Below, piece after piece: positions 7,168 to 15,782 of a stretch of DNA of 37,873 bases. The stretch comes from JAZFYD01 sp036443405 (GTDB lineage Bacteria; Planctomycetota; PLA2). The notes under the pieces were generated by a model that ran no database searches, had not been told where the DNA came from, and was given only the letters and a program-made list of their open reading frames with translations. Location of the stretch: the NCBI GenBank assembly GCA_036443405.1, contig JAZFYD010000166.1:1-37873 (forward strand), in the 5' to 3' direction. A program made the position numbers and the translations under genes. Within the stretch, counting starts at the first letter, position 1. Each line of letters starts with the position of its first letter.

Positions 7168-10100
7168 CCGCAGCATCCTCCTCCGCATCGAAGAGCAGGG
7201 TGCCGCGGCGCCCCGGCTTCAGTTGCGCGGGTCGGAGTTCGTCCAGGGAGAGCAGCGCTATGAGAGTGTCGGCGAGATCGCGCGCGGGGGGGTCGGCGAG
7301 GTTTGGAAGAGCCGCGACGTCGATCTTGGACGCGACGTTGCGGTCAAGGTGTTGCTCGAGCGCCACATGGAATCGCCGGAGATGTTGCAGCGCTTCATCG
7401 AGGAGGCGCAGATCGGCGGGCAACTGCAGCATCCCGGCATCGTTCCGGTCTACGAGCTCGGCCTGAACGACGAGCAACGGCCGTTTTTCGCAATGAAGCT
7501 CGTGAAGGGCGACACGCTCGCCGCGTTGTTGCAGGCACGGCCGGACCCGTCGCACGATCGCCGTCGCGTGATTTCGATCTTCGAGCACATCTGCCTGACG
7601 GTGGCGTATGCGCACTCGCGCGGCGTCGTGCACCGCGACTTGAAACCGAGCAACGTGATGATCGGCGCGTTCGGCGAGGTGCAGGTCGTGGACTGGGGAT
7701 TCGCGAAGGTGCTCGCGCGTGGCGGCATCGCCGACGAGCGGCGGCCGCGGCAGGAGGAGACGGTCGTGGCGACGGTGCGTTCGAACGCGGAGGGAAGCGC
7801 TTCGATCGCCGGGTCCGTCATGGGCACGCCGCGCTACATGTCGCCGGAGCAGGCGCTTGGCCACGTGGACGAACTCGACGCGCGCTCCGACGTGTTCTCG
7901 CTCGGCGCGGTCCTGTGCGAGATCCTGACCGGCGCGCCGCCGTACCGCGATGACGACGCGATGCTCGCGGCCGCCCAAGCGCGTTTGGGCGATGCGTTCG
8001 AACGCCTCGACGCTTGCGGTGCAAACGAAACCCTCGTGAAACTCTGTCGTGACTGTCTCGGCCACCTGCCGCGCGAGCGCCCATCGTCCGCGCGCGCTCT
8101 CGCCGAGGTCGTGACCGCGTACCTAACGGAGTCCGAGACCCGTGCGCACCGAGCACAACTGGCCGCGGTCGATCAAAACGAGCAGGCGGTGCGCGCGAAG
8201 GCCCGCGCGGAGCAAGCGCGTGCCACCGCCGCGGAACAAACCCGCCGCCGCCGTCACACGATCGCGATCTCGAGCACGCTGCTCGCCGCGTCGGCGCTGT
8301 TTGCCGGCATCTTCTTCTGGTGGTCCAACGACCGCTCGCAACGCGAATCGACCGCACGCGCCGCGATGAGCGCGGAGTTGGAGAAAGCCGAACGCCTCGG
8401 CGGCAGCGCGGAATGGGCCGGAGCGCTCGCGGCAGCGGAACGTGCGCGCACCCTCGGAAAGAACGCGGACGTCGATGTGACATCCGTCAACGAGGTCGTC
8501 CTACGCATCGAGACCGAGAAACAGTCCGCCGACGACAACGCCGCGCGCATCGAGCGTGACCGGAATCTGGTTGAGGCGCTCGAACAAGCGAGCGTGGCGC
8601 GACTCGACGCCGAGGACGTGAAGCGTACCGACGAAATGTTCGAAGCAGCGTTTCGCGATGCGGGGCTCGAGGTCACGGCGGCCGCCCTGTCGGAGACGGA
8701 ACAGCCCGTGCGCATCGCCCTCTTCCTCGATGAATGGGCTCGGCTGAGGCGCGAGAAGTACACGCTTCAAGGGAAGCCGTGGAAACAACTGCTGCGTGTG
8801 TCGCGCGCGATCGATTCCGACCCCGTGCGAACCGAGGCTAGGGTTGCACTGGAGGAGGAGGACTTGGATCGCCTCGCGGCGATCGCGGATCGAATCGAGC
8901 AGGCGCCCGCCGCAACGTTTCACCAGATCGCGTCGAGTCTCAAGCACGACGGCAAGATCGACGAGGCGATCACGCTTCTTGGCAAAGGGCTGCACCAGCA
9001 CCCCGGTGACTTCTGGCTTCACTTCTCGCGGGCGATCTTTCTCAATCAGGCGAATGATGGTCGGACGGAAGAGGCGATCAGGCATGCGACGGCCGCGATC
9101 GCCCTGCGTCCGGTCTGGTCGTCGTATGGCGTCGCTGCGACCATCGCCAGCAACCTCGAGCGGTACGAGGAGGCGGAACGGTTGCTGCGCATCACGATCG
9201 AGAGTCCGACGGCGTCCGCGAACTCGTACGCCGACCTCGCGATGATGGTGCGTGCGCAAGATCGAACCGAGGAAGCGGAAAAACTCTGTCGTCGCGCCTT
9301 GGAGATGGATGAGAACTGTGCCCGCGCACACGGGGAGATGGGCGTGATTCTCATGGTCCAGGGAAAACTCGAGGAGGCGGAGCGTCACTTTCGCGTGTCT
9401 GTGAAGCGCCGGCCCGACTACTCGATGGTGCACGCGAACTTCGCGCGGTGCCTCGTGAAGATGGAGAAGTACGAGGAGGCCGACAAGGAGACAGCAATTG
9501 CCATCAAGCTGAATCCCAAGAACTTCCACGCGCTTTTGAACCGGATCGCTTCCTTCCTCCGGCGCGGTGACCCGCAAAAGGCCGTCGCTGCGGCTCGCGA
9601 AGCGATCGCACTCGGCGGGACCAAGGCGGACATCTACAAGGGTTTGGGGGACGCGCTGAAGAAAACGGGCGACCCCGAAGGAGCGCGGGAAGCGTTCAAG
9701 AAAGCGACCGAGTGCAGCGGCGCCGACGCGCAGTCCTACCGTTGGTACGGCCACGCTCAGATCAATGCCGGGGACAACAAAGGCGGCCTCGAATCTCTCA
9801 CGAAGTCGCTGGACCTCGAGCCCGGGAACGCGAGGGCGCACAACGGGGTCGGCGTCGCGTTGCAGAACCTCAAGAGAGTGGACGAGGCGATGGTTCACTA
9901 TGAAAAGAGCGCGTCGATCAATGGCAACGCGTATGCCTGCCGGAACCTCGGTTGGATATACAACACGCGCCGGGACTTCAAGAACGCCGCGCATTGGTAC
10001 TCGCGGGCTGCAGATGCCGCCCCGGACCGACTCAACTATCGCGCTTTCTACGGGCTGCTCCTTCTGAATCTGAACAAGGACAACGAGGCGCTTGCGCAGT

Positions 10101-10603
10101 TCGAGCGCGTGTTGGCCGTCAACGCCAAGTTCCCGATGGCATTGGCCGGCGCGGCGATCGTCGCGCACCGCAAGGGTGAGATTGAAAAGGCCATCCGTCT
10201 GAACGAACGGGCCGGTAACATGCCGACGGCGCAGAACAACCTGGCGCATATCCTCTTGACCTCGGAGGACGAGCGGCACCGGGACCCGAAGCGGGCTCTG
10301 AAGCTCGCTCGTGCGGCGGTGACCGGAAACTCGTATTGGGCATTCCGCGGCACGAAGGCTGTGGCGCTTTTGCGCAACGGGATGTTGGACGAGGCGCTCG
10401 CTGAGTTCGAGGAGTGCGCGAGGCTCTGCCCCGAGGATGAGCGCCCGCCGACCTTCTTCCACGCCATCACGCTCTGGAAGCTCGGTCGCAAGGAAGACGC
10501 GCGGAAGGTCTACGACGAGTCCGTCAAGATCCTGAAAAACGACGCCGATGTCGACGTGGAACACAAGCGCTTCCGCGCCGAGGCGGACGCGGTGATGCGC
10601 TAG
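7160..10603 (+). CDS. Transmembrane Ser/Thr protein kinase with long TPR array, paralogue of the preceding gene
   Basis: The start at 7160 lies inside the end of the upstream gene (an ATGGATGA overlap), which suggests translational coupling; an earlier in-frame GTG or TTG at 7130 is less likely. The 1147-residue product repeats the layout of its neighbour: kinase with GEIARGGVG, Lys63, HRDLKPSN (His158, Asp160), DWG at 178 and GTPRYMSPEQ, then a coiled Ala/Arg/Glu stretch. One membrane segment follows at about 366-388. A long helical region from about residue 590 then carries a dozen or more TPR units (for example AYCRNLGWIYNTRRDFKNAA). Kinase halves are far more alike than the TPR halves, suggesting duplication followed by divergence of the sensor. 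Its stop codon CTAG is shared with the convergent lipoprotein gene. Confidence 0.9.
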   Translation: MDDRSILLRIEEQGAAAPRLQLRGSEFVQGEQRYESVGEIARGGVGEVWKSRDVDLGRDVAVKVLLERHMESPEMLQRFIEEAQIGGQLQHPGIVPVYELGLNDEQRPFFAMKLVKGDTLAALLQARPDPSHDRRRVISIFEHICLTVAYAHSRGVVHRDLKPSNVMIGAFGEVQVVDWGFAKVLARGGIADERRPRQEETVVATVRSNAEGSASIAGSVMGTPRYMSPEQALGHVDELDARSDVFSLGAVLCEILTGAPPYRDDDAMLAAAQARLGDAFERLDACGANETLVKLCRDCLGHLPRERPSSARALAEVVTAYLTESETRAHRAQLAAVDQNEQAVRAKARAEQARATAAEQTRRRRHTIAISSTLLAASALFAGIFFWWSNDRSQRESTARAAMSAELEKAERLGGSAEWAGALAAAERARTLGKNADVDVTSVNEVVLRIETEKQSADDNAARIERDRNLVEALEQASVARLDAEDVKRTDEMFEAAFRDAGLEVTAAALSETEQPVRIALFLDEWARLRREKYTLQGKPWKQLLRVSRAIDSDPVRTEARVALEEEDLDRLAAIADRIEQAPAATFHQIASSLKHDGKIDEAITLLGKGLHQHPGDFWLHFSRAIFLNQANDGRTEEAIRHATAAIALRPVWSSYGVAATIASNLERYEEAERLLRITIESPTASANSYADLAMMVRAQDRTEEAEKLCRRALEMDENCARAHGEMGVILMVQGKLEEAERHFRVSVKRRPDYSMVHANFARCLVKMEKYEEADKETAIAIKLNPKNFHALLNRIASFLRRGDPQKAVAAAREAIALGGTKADIYKGLGDALKKTGDPEGAREAFKKATECSGADAQSYRWYGHAQINAGDNKGGLESLTKSLDLEPGNARAHNGVGVALQNLKRVDEAMVHYEKSASINGNAYACRNLGWIYNTRRDFKNAAHWYSRAADAAPDRLNYRAFYGLLLLNLNKDNEALAQFERVLAVNAKFPMALAGAAIVAHRKGEIEKAIRLNERAGNMPTAQNNLAHILLTSEDERHRDPKRALKLARAAVTGNSYWAFRGTKAVALLRNGMLDEALAEFEECARLCPEDERPPTFFHAITLWKLGRKEDARKVYDESVKILKNDADVDVEHKRFRAEADAVMR

Positions 10604-11283
10604 CCGTCGATTCGATACACACGCAAGCGCCGGAATCGGATCTTCGAGTCCCACGTTCCCAACCCGACGCGGTCGTGCGTTTTGGGGTCGAGGGGGGCGG
10701 GGTCGTCTCTTTCGAGCAACAGCGTGCCGGCTTTCCACAAGAAGACGTGGTCGCGTCGCACGCCCGCGACGAACTCGACGACGTTTCCCTCGCGCAACGG
10801 CTCGCCCTTGATGCGCCATGCGGGGCCGCCCGGGTGTCTTTCCAGGCCGTCGTCGTGCACGTACCAACCCGCAATGCCGACGATCCATGCGGACTGATTG
10901 CCCGCGCCGTAGATCGTGCCGGCGGCCCGGAAGAATGCGTTGGCGTCGTTGGTGTTTCCGTCGAGCGGCTCGGCCTCGATGCGGATGGCGACATCAAACG
11001 GAAACGACGCGTCGCACCAAAGCACCGCGGCGCGTTTCTTGTCGATGCTGCCGACCAAACCGTCCGGCGCCGGCGTCCACGTCCCCGTTTCCACGCGCCA
11101 CCCGTCGGGCAGAGTCTCGCGCCGCAGGTCGACGTCGAGGAGCAGCCTATGCTCGGAGAGCCGGACGTCTCCGCCGACCGTGAGCGGTATGACCAGCGTC
11201 GGGTCGGGCGCGACGGGCGGCGCCGCCGACGAGCACGCGACGGCGCCGCCAAACAACAGGACCACGATGAGCGGACGCATCAC
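10600..11283 (-). CDS. Lipoprotein with LamG/DUF1080-like (concanavalin-type) fold
   Basis: The 227-residue product starts MMRPLIVVLLFGGAVACSSA, a short lipoprotein signal with Cys17 as the probable lipid site. The mature part shows the pattern of 3-keto-disaccharide hydrolase (DUF1080) or LamG-like jelly-roll proteins: LPDGWRVETGTWTPAPDGLVG, an Asn-rich NTNDANAFFRA strand, and WRIKGEPLREGNVVEFVAGV with a final RIRFRRLRVYRI-like strand. Such proteins bind or cleave polysaccharides in planctomycetes. The fold is likely; the activity is not shown. Its stop overlaps the stop of the convergent kinase gene by the 4-base palindrome CTAG. Confidence 0.65.
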   Translation of the reverse strand: MMRPLIVVLLFGGAVACSSAAPPVAPDPTLVIPLTVGGDVRLSEHRLLLDVDLRRETLPDGWRVETGTWTPAPDGLVGSIDKKRAAVLWCDASFPFDVAIRIEAEPLDGNTNDANAFFRAAGTIYGAGNQSAWIVGIAGWYVHDDGLERHPGGPAWRIKGEPLREGNVVEFVAGVRRDHVFLWKAGTLLLERDDPAPLDPKTHDRVGLGTWDSKIRFRRLRVYRIDG

Positions 11284-11328
11284 GGGATGTTACATCCGTC
11301 CGTCAAACACGATCCCAGCGTGGATCCG

Positions 11329-11850
11329 CTACTTGCGCGGCTTCCGCGTTGCGCGTCGCTTCGTCGCGGGCTTTCTCTTGACCTTCTTCTTGGCTTTCTT
11401 AGTGACCTTTTTCTTGGCCGTCTTCTTGGCCTTCTTCTTTACCGGCCGTCGCTTGCTTCGGCAGAGGTGGTAGTTCGCCACCGCGGCGACGCCGGGATCG
11501 GGATGGTCCAGGTGATCCTTCAGGATCTTCCGGGCGTGTCGCGAACGGGAGTGCCCGATCGCAAAAATGACAGCCGCGTAGGCGGGATTGCCGTCCGCTA
11601 GCGCTTCCGCGAGCGGGGTGACCTTTCGCCGCGCGATTCCGTTCAAGACGTCCATCAGGTCGCGCGTTGCTTGCGCGACGTTGTCGGGGTGGTGGCGTCC
11701 GTGTCCTCCGGTGAGCGCGGCGAGGACGGGGTCGACCGCCGCTCCACGCGCTGCGATCAACTGCTTCTTGGCGGCGCCCGCGCCCTTGCCGTCCATGATT
11801 CGGCGAATCAGGCCTCCGATGTCTACGTGTCTTCGCAACATGGCCGGCAC
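11329..11850 (-). CDS. HEAT-like helical protein with lysine-rich histone-like tail
   Basis: The 173-residue product has two parts. Residues 1-130 are helical with HEAT-like units (AALTGGHGRHHPDNVAQATRD, HARKILKDHLDHPDPGVAAV). Residues 131-173 are almost purely Lys/Ala/Arg/Thr/Pro, with KKKAKKTAKKK-like repeats as in bacterial H1-like proteins, which bind DNA without sequence preference. The start is either the GTG at 11850, immediately after the stop of the collar gene, or the ATG at 11841. The two genes are therefore coupled. A DNA- or polyanion-binding role is inferred from the tail alone. Confidence 0.7.
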   Translation of the reverse strand: MPAMLRRHVDIGGLIRRIMDGKGAGAAKKQLIAARGAAVDPVLAALTGGHGRHHPDNVAQATRDLMDVLNGIARRKVTPLAEALADGNPAYAAVIFAIGHSRSRHARKILKDHLDHPDPGVAAVANYHLCRSKRRPVKKKAKKTAKKKVTKKAKKKVKRKPATKRRATRKPRK

Positions 11851-12369
11851 CTAGTTGCGGCTCGGGTAGACGCCTTGCAGCGCGATGATGAAGTTCACGC
11901 ACTGAAACGGCTGCACGTTGTTGTGTGCGCCGCCGCCGCCGGCGTCGCCGATCGTCGCGGCGGACAGGTTGGCGTTGGGCGGCTGGTCGCTGTAGATCCG
12001 CGCGTCCTCCGATTCCTGTGCGAGCGAGTGGCCCGCGGGCAGGGGCTGGTTGCCGACGTTGTTGAACGCTTTGGCCTGATGAGTGTGCGACGGAATCTGA
12101 GCCGTCGTCAGTTGCACGGTCTCCGTGCCCGACTTCTGGCCGAGGGTTCGCGGCGACAATCCCGGACCGTTGCCGGGATGCATCGGCACGCGGCCGCGCA
12201 GGTCCGGCAGGCCGAACGTGGTCCGGCCGTCGCCGCCGTACGTCGTTCCAAGGATCGAGAAAAGAGCCGAGTTGCTCGAGATCGCTAGCAACTGTCCGTC
12301 GCAAGTCGCCCAACCGCGCGGTGCGAAGTTGCCCCCGAACATGACGATTTGACCGATGAAGGGATCCAT
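11851..12369 (-). CDS. Phage tail collar domain protein (microcystin-dependent protein MdpB-like)
   Basis: The 172-residue product begins MDPFIGQIVMFGGNFAPRGW, followed by CDGQLLAISSNSALFSILG and TYGGDGRTTFGLPDLRGRVP. It then has AQIPSHTHQ and ends NVQPFQCVNFIIALQGVYP. This is the complete layout of stand-alone tail-collar (MdpB-like) proteins, common in free-living bacteria and probably fibre- or surface-associated. No other phage genes lie nearby, so this is not evidence of a prophage. A strong AAAGGAGG ribosome site precedes the start. The HEAT-like gene follows directly. Confidence 0.9.
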   Translation of the reverse strand: MDPFIGQIVMFGGNFAPRGWATCDGQLLAISSNSALFSILGTTYGGDGRTTFGLPDLRGRVPMHPGNGPGLSPRTLGQKSGTETVQLTTAQIPSHTHQAKAFNNVGNQPLPAGHSLAQESEDARIYSDQPPNANLSAATIGDAGGGGAHNNVQPFQCVNFIIALQGVYPSRN

Positions 12370-12523
12370 GCCGCTCCTCCTTTAATCTTTTGTCCTTTGT
12401 CCCGATTTCTGAACCTACCGGAAGTTCATGGCCGAAATCACTACATTTCTGTTGCTTCGGGACGGGGTCAGGTGGCACGCTGGCGGTCGTTCTGGGTATG
12501 GAACACCGACTGTGGAGGTTGTC

Positions 12524-13393
12524 ATGGGTCTAAGGAGCGTCGTTCTCGCCATCGTTTTCTGTGGGTGTCTTGGCACCGTTGTGCGTGCCGCGCCGATCAC
12601 CGGCGATATCGCCGTGATCTCGCTCGCCGGCGACTTCAATGCGCCGGATGGCGACGCGTTCTCGTGGATCCCGCTTGTCAACCTGGTCGCGGGCGACGAG
12701 ATCTACTTCACCGACTCCTCGTGGGACACCGATGTCTCCAACGACTTCAACGGGTTTGAGGGGCTCCTGAAGTACACCGTGCCGGGAGGCGGCGTCGCGG
12801 CGGGCACGGTTTTCTACGTGGACGTGAGTTCTTTGGGGGCTGGTTTCACGAACGTCGGCTCGGCCCAAACCGGCAACCAGGATCCGTTGGCCCTCGCGAA
12901 CAGCGGTGACCAGATCGCCGTGTTTACTGACTCCTCCCTGTTCCCAGGCTCATCACCGGATTTCATCTTTGCGGTCAACAGCAACTCGTCCAACTGGAAC
13001 GGCAACGCAGGTTTGGGGTCGACTTCATCGAATCTCTACTCTGGCCTTACCAACGGTGTGAACGCGGTCGCGGCGGGAGCGGGCCCGTTGCCCGGCGACC
13101 ACTTCGACAACATCTACTACAACGGCCCGACCACCGGTGATCGGGCGACGCTCCTCGCTGCCATCTCCAACAATACGAATTGGGTGGGCCAGAACCAAGG
13201 CCTCCTGTTGACGGTCAACGACCTGACCGGCGGCCTGGGAGCGGGCGGGAGTTTCTCCGTCTCGCCCCCCCCGGGCGGCGGCGACCCTCCCGGCGGCGGT
13301 ACCGATCCGATCCCCGAGCCGGCCACGATGACGCTCCTCGCGCTCAGCGCAGGCGCGGTTGCCCTGCGCCGTCGGCGTTCGCGGAAGTCGTAG
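12524..13393 (+). CDS. PEP-CTERM sorted exported protein
   Basis: The start at 12524 follows a GGAGG site and opens a clear signal peptide (MGLRSVVLAIVFCGCLGTVV, cleavage near VRAAP). An upstream in-frame start at 12428 would bury the signal. The 289-residue product is Gly/Asn/Asp-rich, as is usual for surface proteins. A Pro/Gly linker (PPPGGGDPPGGGTDP) leads to a C-terminal PEP-CTERM signal: PEPATM, a hydrophobic helix LLALSAGAVAL and the basic RRRRSRK end. In the known system, an exosortase cleaves such tails on export. No exosortase lies in the window. The mature domain was not assigned to a family; repeated phrases such as DEIYFTDSSW and GDQIAVF suggest a beta structure of lamin-tail type. 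Confidence 0.85.
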   Translation: MGLRSVVLAIVFCGCLGTVVRAAPITGDIAVISLAGDFNAPDGDAFSWIPLVNLVAGDEIYFTDSSWDTDVSNDFNGFEGLLKYTVPGGGVAAGTVFYVDVSSLGAGFTNVGSAQTGNQDPLALANSGDQIAVFTDSSLFPGSSPDFIFAVNSNSSNWNGNAGLGSTSSNLYSGLTNGVNAVAAGAGPLPGDHFDNIYYNGPTTGDRATLLAAISNNTNWVGQNQGLLLTVNDLTGGLGAGGSFSVSPPPGGGDPPGGGTDPIPEPATMTLLALSAGAVALRRRRSRKS

Positions 13394-13450
13394 CTCTGTA
13401 GCTGGCAAGACGTCCTGGAACGGCCGCCAGCCGAGTTCGTCCAAGTGGGC

Positions 13451-14191
13451 ATGAGAACCGCCTGCTTGCTCCTCGCGTTTGTTTCCGTTTCCGCTGCCAG
13501 TTGGACTGCGCTCGAATGGGGCGCCGCAGTGGCCGAGTCCGACCTCGTGGTCGTGGCCACACTGAAACGGGGCAAAAACGCCAAGCCGGGGCAAGGGACG
13601 CTGCACATCGAGAAGGTGCTGCTCGGCAAGCAACAAAAGACGTGCACGTTGGCTTGGACGCCGATGCACGTCCTCGCGCCGACCGGCACGATGCGGCACA
13701 ACAATCGGGTCGGCAAACGCCTCGTCTACCTGCTCCAGAAAAACCCGGACGGCTCGTACAAGGCCGGCCATCCGTCGCGCATTCTGCCGCCGAAGATGCT
13801 GCCGGAAATCCGCAAGGCCGTGCAAGGCCCGCTGTACGTCTTGACTCTGGAGAAGTACTCGGTGAAGGCCGACGAGCCGGTGTGGGCCGAACTCGAGATT
13901 CGCACCGCGTTGCCCAAGCTGCAAACGGATTGCTGGGTGCGGCTGTCCGGTGACGTTCTCGAACTGGGTGGCCACGCGCGCCTTGAGCTCCTAAACCCGG
14001 AAGAGGTCCCGGGCAAGGTGCGCAAGGCAGCCAACCCTAAGCGCATCCTCATCACGCCCGACAAGCCGTTCCGGGTACGCATCGATCTCCGCAAGTACTT
14101 CGACTTGAAACCGGAAACGCACTACCACCTCCTGTTCGGCGAGGGCCCGCAACGTCGTTCGCGGCGCGCGGTGTTTCGCATCTTGAAGTAG
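13451..14191 (+). CDS. Exported protein of unknown function
   Basis: The 246-residue product (ATG 13451; an in-frame GTG lies two codons earlier) has a signal peptide MRTACLLLAFVSVSAAS. The front half (ESDLVVVATLKRGKNA, LHIEKVLLGKQ, GKRLVYLLQKN) has the wording of planctomycete secreted proteins in which a short domain precedes a proline-poor beta region. The back half is beta-rich. No catalytic motif was recognised. It lies 57 bases after the PEP-CTERM gene on the same strand, so co-transcription is possible. Confidence 0.7.
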   Translation: MRTACLLLAFVSVSAASWTALEWGAAVAESDLVVVATLKRGKNAKPGQGTLHIEKVLLGKQQKTCTLAWTPMHVLAPTGTMRHNNRVGKRLVYLLQKNPDGSYKAGHPSRILPPKMLPEIRKAVQGPLYVLTLEKYSVKADEPVWAELEIRTALPKLQTDCWVRLSGDVLELGGHARLELLNPEEVPGKVRKAANPKRILITPDKPFRVRIDLRKYFDLKPETHYHLLFGEGPQRRSRRAVFRILK

Positions 14192-14243
14192 TTGCACGTT
14201 CGCCGCGTTTCCGATTCTGCGCTGGTAGCGGACGGTCCCAGGC

Positions 14244-14270
14244 AGCGCACCGCGGAGCACTGCGCTTTTT
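14244..14270 (+). terminator. Candidate intrinsic terminator
   Basis: A stem AGCGCA (14244-14249) / TGCGCT (14261-14266) with an 11-nt loop runs straight into TTTTT at 14266-14270, about 50 bases after the stop of the exported protein gene. The stem is short, so strength is moderate. Confidence 0.5.
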
Positions 14271-14294
14271 GCTAGACTCGGGAGTGTCGGTCGC

Positions 14295-14849
14295 GTGCGC
14301 TGGGTTCTCCGACTCGACCGACCTCCGGCAGAGGATGTTGTGTTGACCGCCGAGTCCAACCCCGCCGTTCCTGTTGCCGCGAACCGACCGGTCGTGGTGA
14401 TGCGGGACGCGATCATGACCGGACTACTGGGCGCCGCGACCATCATGGTCTGGTTCCTGGTTCTGGACACGATCGATGGACGCCCGCTTCACACGCCGTC
14501 CGTCCTCGGAACCGTCGTTACGGGATCGGAGATCGGCGCTCCGCACGAAGTGTCCATCCCGATGGTTCTGCTCTACACCGTGATTCACGGAGTGGCGTTT
14601 GTGTTGGTTGGCTGGGTCGCGGCGTGGATGTTTGCGTTCGCGGAGAAATCGCCCACCGCCATCTTCGGACTCCTCCTGCTCTTCATCTTTTTCTTCTGCG
14701 GGTTCATTTCGATCACGATGCTGGCCAAGCCCGACGTGCTCGAGGTCGTCACCATCCCGGCAATCATCACCGGCAACCTCCTGGCCGCCTTCGTGATGGG
14801 ACGCTACCTGTGGCGCCGGCATCCACTCGATCTTCGTCGACTTCTCTGA
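14295..14849 (+). CDS. Integral membrane protein, about four helices
   Basis: The product has up to 184 residues, with hydrophobic helices at about residues 42-58 (GLLGAATIMVWFLVLD), 90-112, 121-142 and 152-170, and a basic tail WRRHPLDLRRLL. No family was recognised with confidence. The first start is GTG 14295, but GTG 14340 or TTG 14343 sits better behind an AGAGGA site at about 14330, which would remove the first 15-16 residues. It stands alone on the plus strand, 46 bases short of the convergent TPR gene. Confidence 0.65.
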   Translation: MRWVLRLDRPPAEDVVLTAESNPAVPVAANRPVVVMRDAIMTGLLGAATIMVWFLVLDTIDGRPLHTPSVLGTVVTGSEIGAPHEVSIPMVLLYTVIHGVAFVLVGWVAAWMFAFAEKSPTAIFGLLLLFIFFFCGFISITMLAKPDVLEVVTIPAIITGNLLAAFVMGRYLWRRHPLDLRRLL

Positions 14850-14895
14850 CGGTGCCCGGATGCCTCACGGCGCGACGCTGGTCTTGGCGGCCGGC

Positions 14896-15720
14896 TCACC
14901 GCTTCCGCTTGAGCATCCCGATGCGGAGTTGTTCGAAGGGGCTGGCGACCCACGGTACGACGGCGGTGAACGTACCGTCGCGTAGCTCCTCCTCGATGCG
15001 GAACTTGAGCCAGAACACGTAGGACTCGCCGGACTTCACGTGGTGGTGGCCTGTCTTTTCCGCACCGCCGGACAATTCAGGCTCCCACTTCTTGTCGGGA
15101 ACGTTCTCGGCGATCAGGTATCCGGAGGTGCGCCCAATGTATTTGAGGTTGATGCTGTCCTTGCCCACGTTCAGAAGCCGCACCTCAAGGGTCGTCAGTC
15201 CGCCGGTGTCTTCAAATCGGATCAATTCGGCCTGAAGCCCCTCGACAGTGCCCCACCGGACGGGACCTGCGAACAGCTCGAAGTTGGTACGCGCTGGCGA
15301 GTTGCTCTCCGACCCGACCAAGGCTCGTTCCAGGAAAGGTCTCGCCTGTTCCCAATCCTTGGTGGCCAGATACGCGGCGCCGACGTTGTTGAGCAGCGCG
15401 GGCACCGGAGCCGCGACGGCCACTTCCTTCAGAATAGGAATCGCCTTTGTGTAGTCCTTCGACTTCACAAGTGCCATGGCCTTGTCCAGTAGTCCGAGCA
15501 TCTCGTCGGAAAGCTGATGCCCCGCTTTCCGCGCTTGCTCGATGACAAGATTCAAGTTGTTGAACGTCGGGTCCCCGACGATGCCGACGTTGTTGTAGCG
15601 ATCGCCACCTTTGCCACCGGAGATCAATCCGGGAACGAGAGCGATGATGGCCGCAAGGATCGGAACGGCCACGCCAACAATCCACCACTTCTTGGAGTTC
15701 TTGCCGTCTTCCTCAGTCAT
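14896..15720 (-). CDS. Membrane-anchored TPR protein
   Basis: The 274-residue product has an N-terminal membrane segment (WWIVGVAVPILAAIIALVPG, about residues 12-31). A helical region with TPR-like units follows (MALVKSKDYTKAIPILKEVA, LLNNVGAAYLATKDWEQARP, about residues 80-150), then a beta-rich C-terminal domain (ELIRFEDTGGLTTLEVRLLN ... SYVFWLKFRIEEEL). The C-terminal half resembles an immunoglobulin-like extracellular domain, though no family was recognised. It is a single gene, divergent from the metallophosphoesterase remnant. Confidence 0.7.
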   Translation of the reverse strand: MTEEDGKNSKKWWIVGVAVPILAAIIALVPGLISGGKGGDRYNNVGIVGDPTFNNLNLVIEQARKAGHQLSDEMLGLLDKAMALVKSKDYTKAIPILKEVAVAAPVPALLNNVGAAYLATKDWEQARPFLERALVGSESNSPARTNFELFAGPVRWGTVEGLQAELIRFEDTGGLTTLEVRLLNVGKDSINLKYIGRTSGYLIAENVPDKKWEPELSGGAEKTGHHHVKSGESYVFWLKFRIEEELRDGTFTAVVPWVASPFEQLRIGMLKRKR

Positions 15721-15782
15721 GACGCATCCCCCGATGCGACAACCTCGTCGCTTGGTCCCAGTGTGCGGATTCGGCAGCGCGG

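Noticed and set aside
8501..10888. 795-codon open frame on the minus strand
   Set aside because: It lies opposite a well-supported kinase-TPR gene; long antisense frames are common in GC-rich DNA and its product has low-complexity, non-family wording.
11329..11460. Repeated AAG/GCC bases as a tandem repeat array
   Set aside because: They are codons of the Lys/Ala-rich protein tail, not an independent DNA repeat.
11851..12369. Prophage inferred from the tail-collar protein
   Set aside because: No integrase, capsid, terminase or lysis gene is nearby, and such collar proteins are common in free-living bacteria.
12428..12523. Upstream in-frame start for the PEP-CTERM gene
   Set aside because: It would hide the signal peptide; the 12524 start has a GGAGG site.
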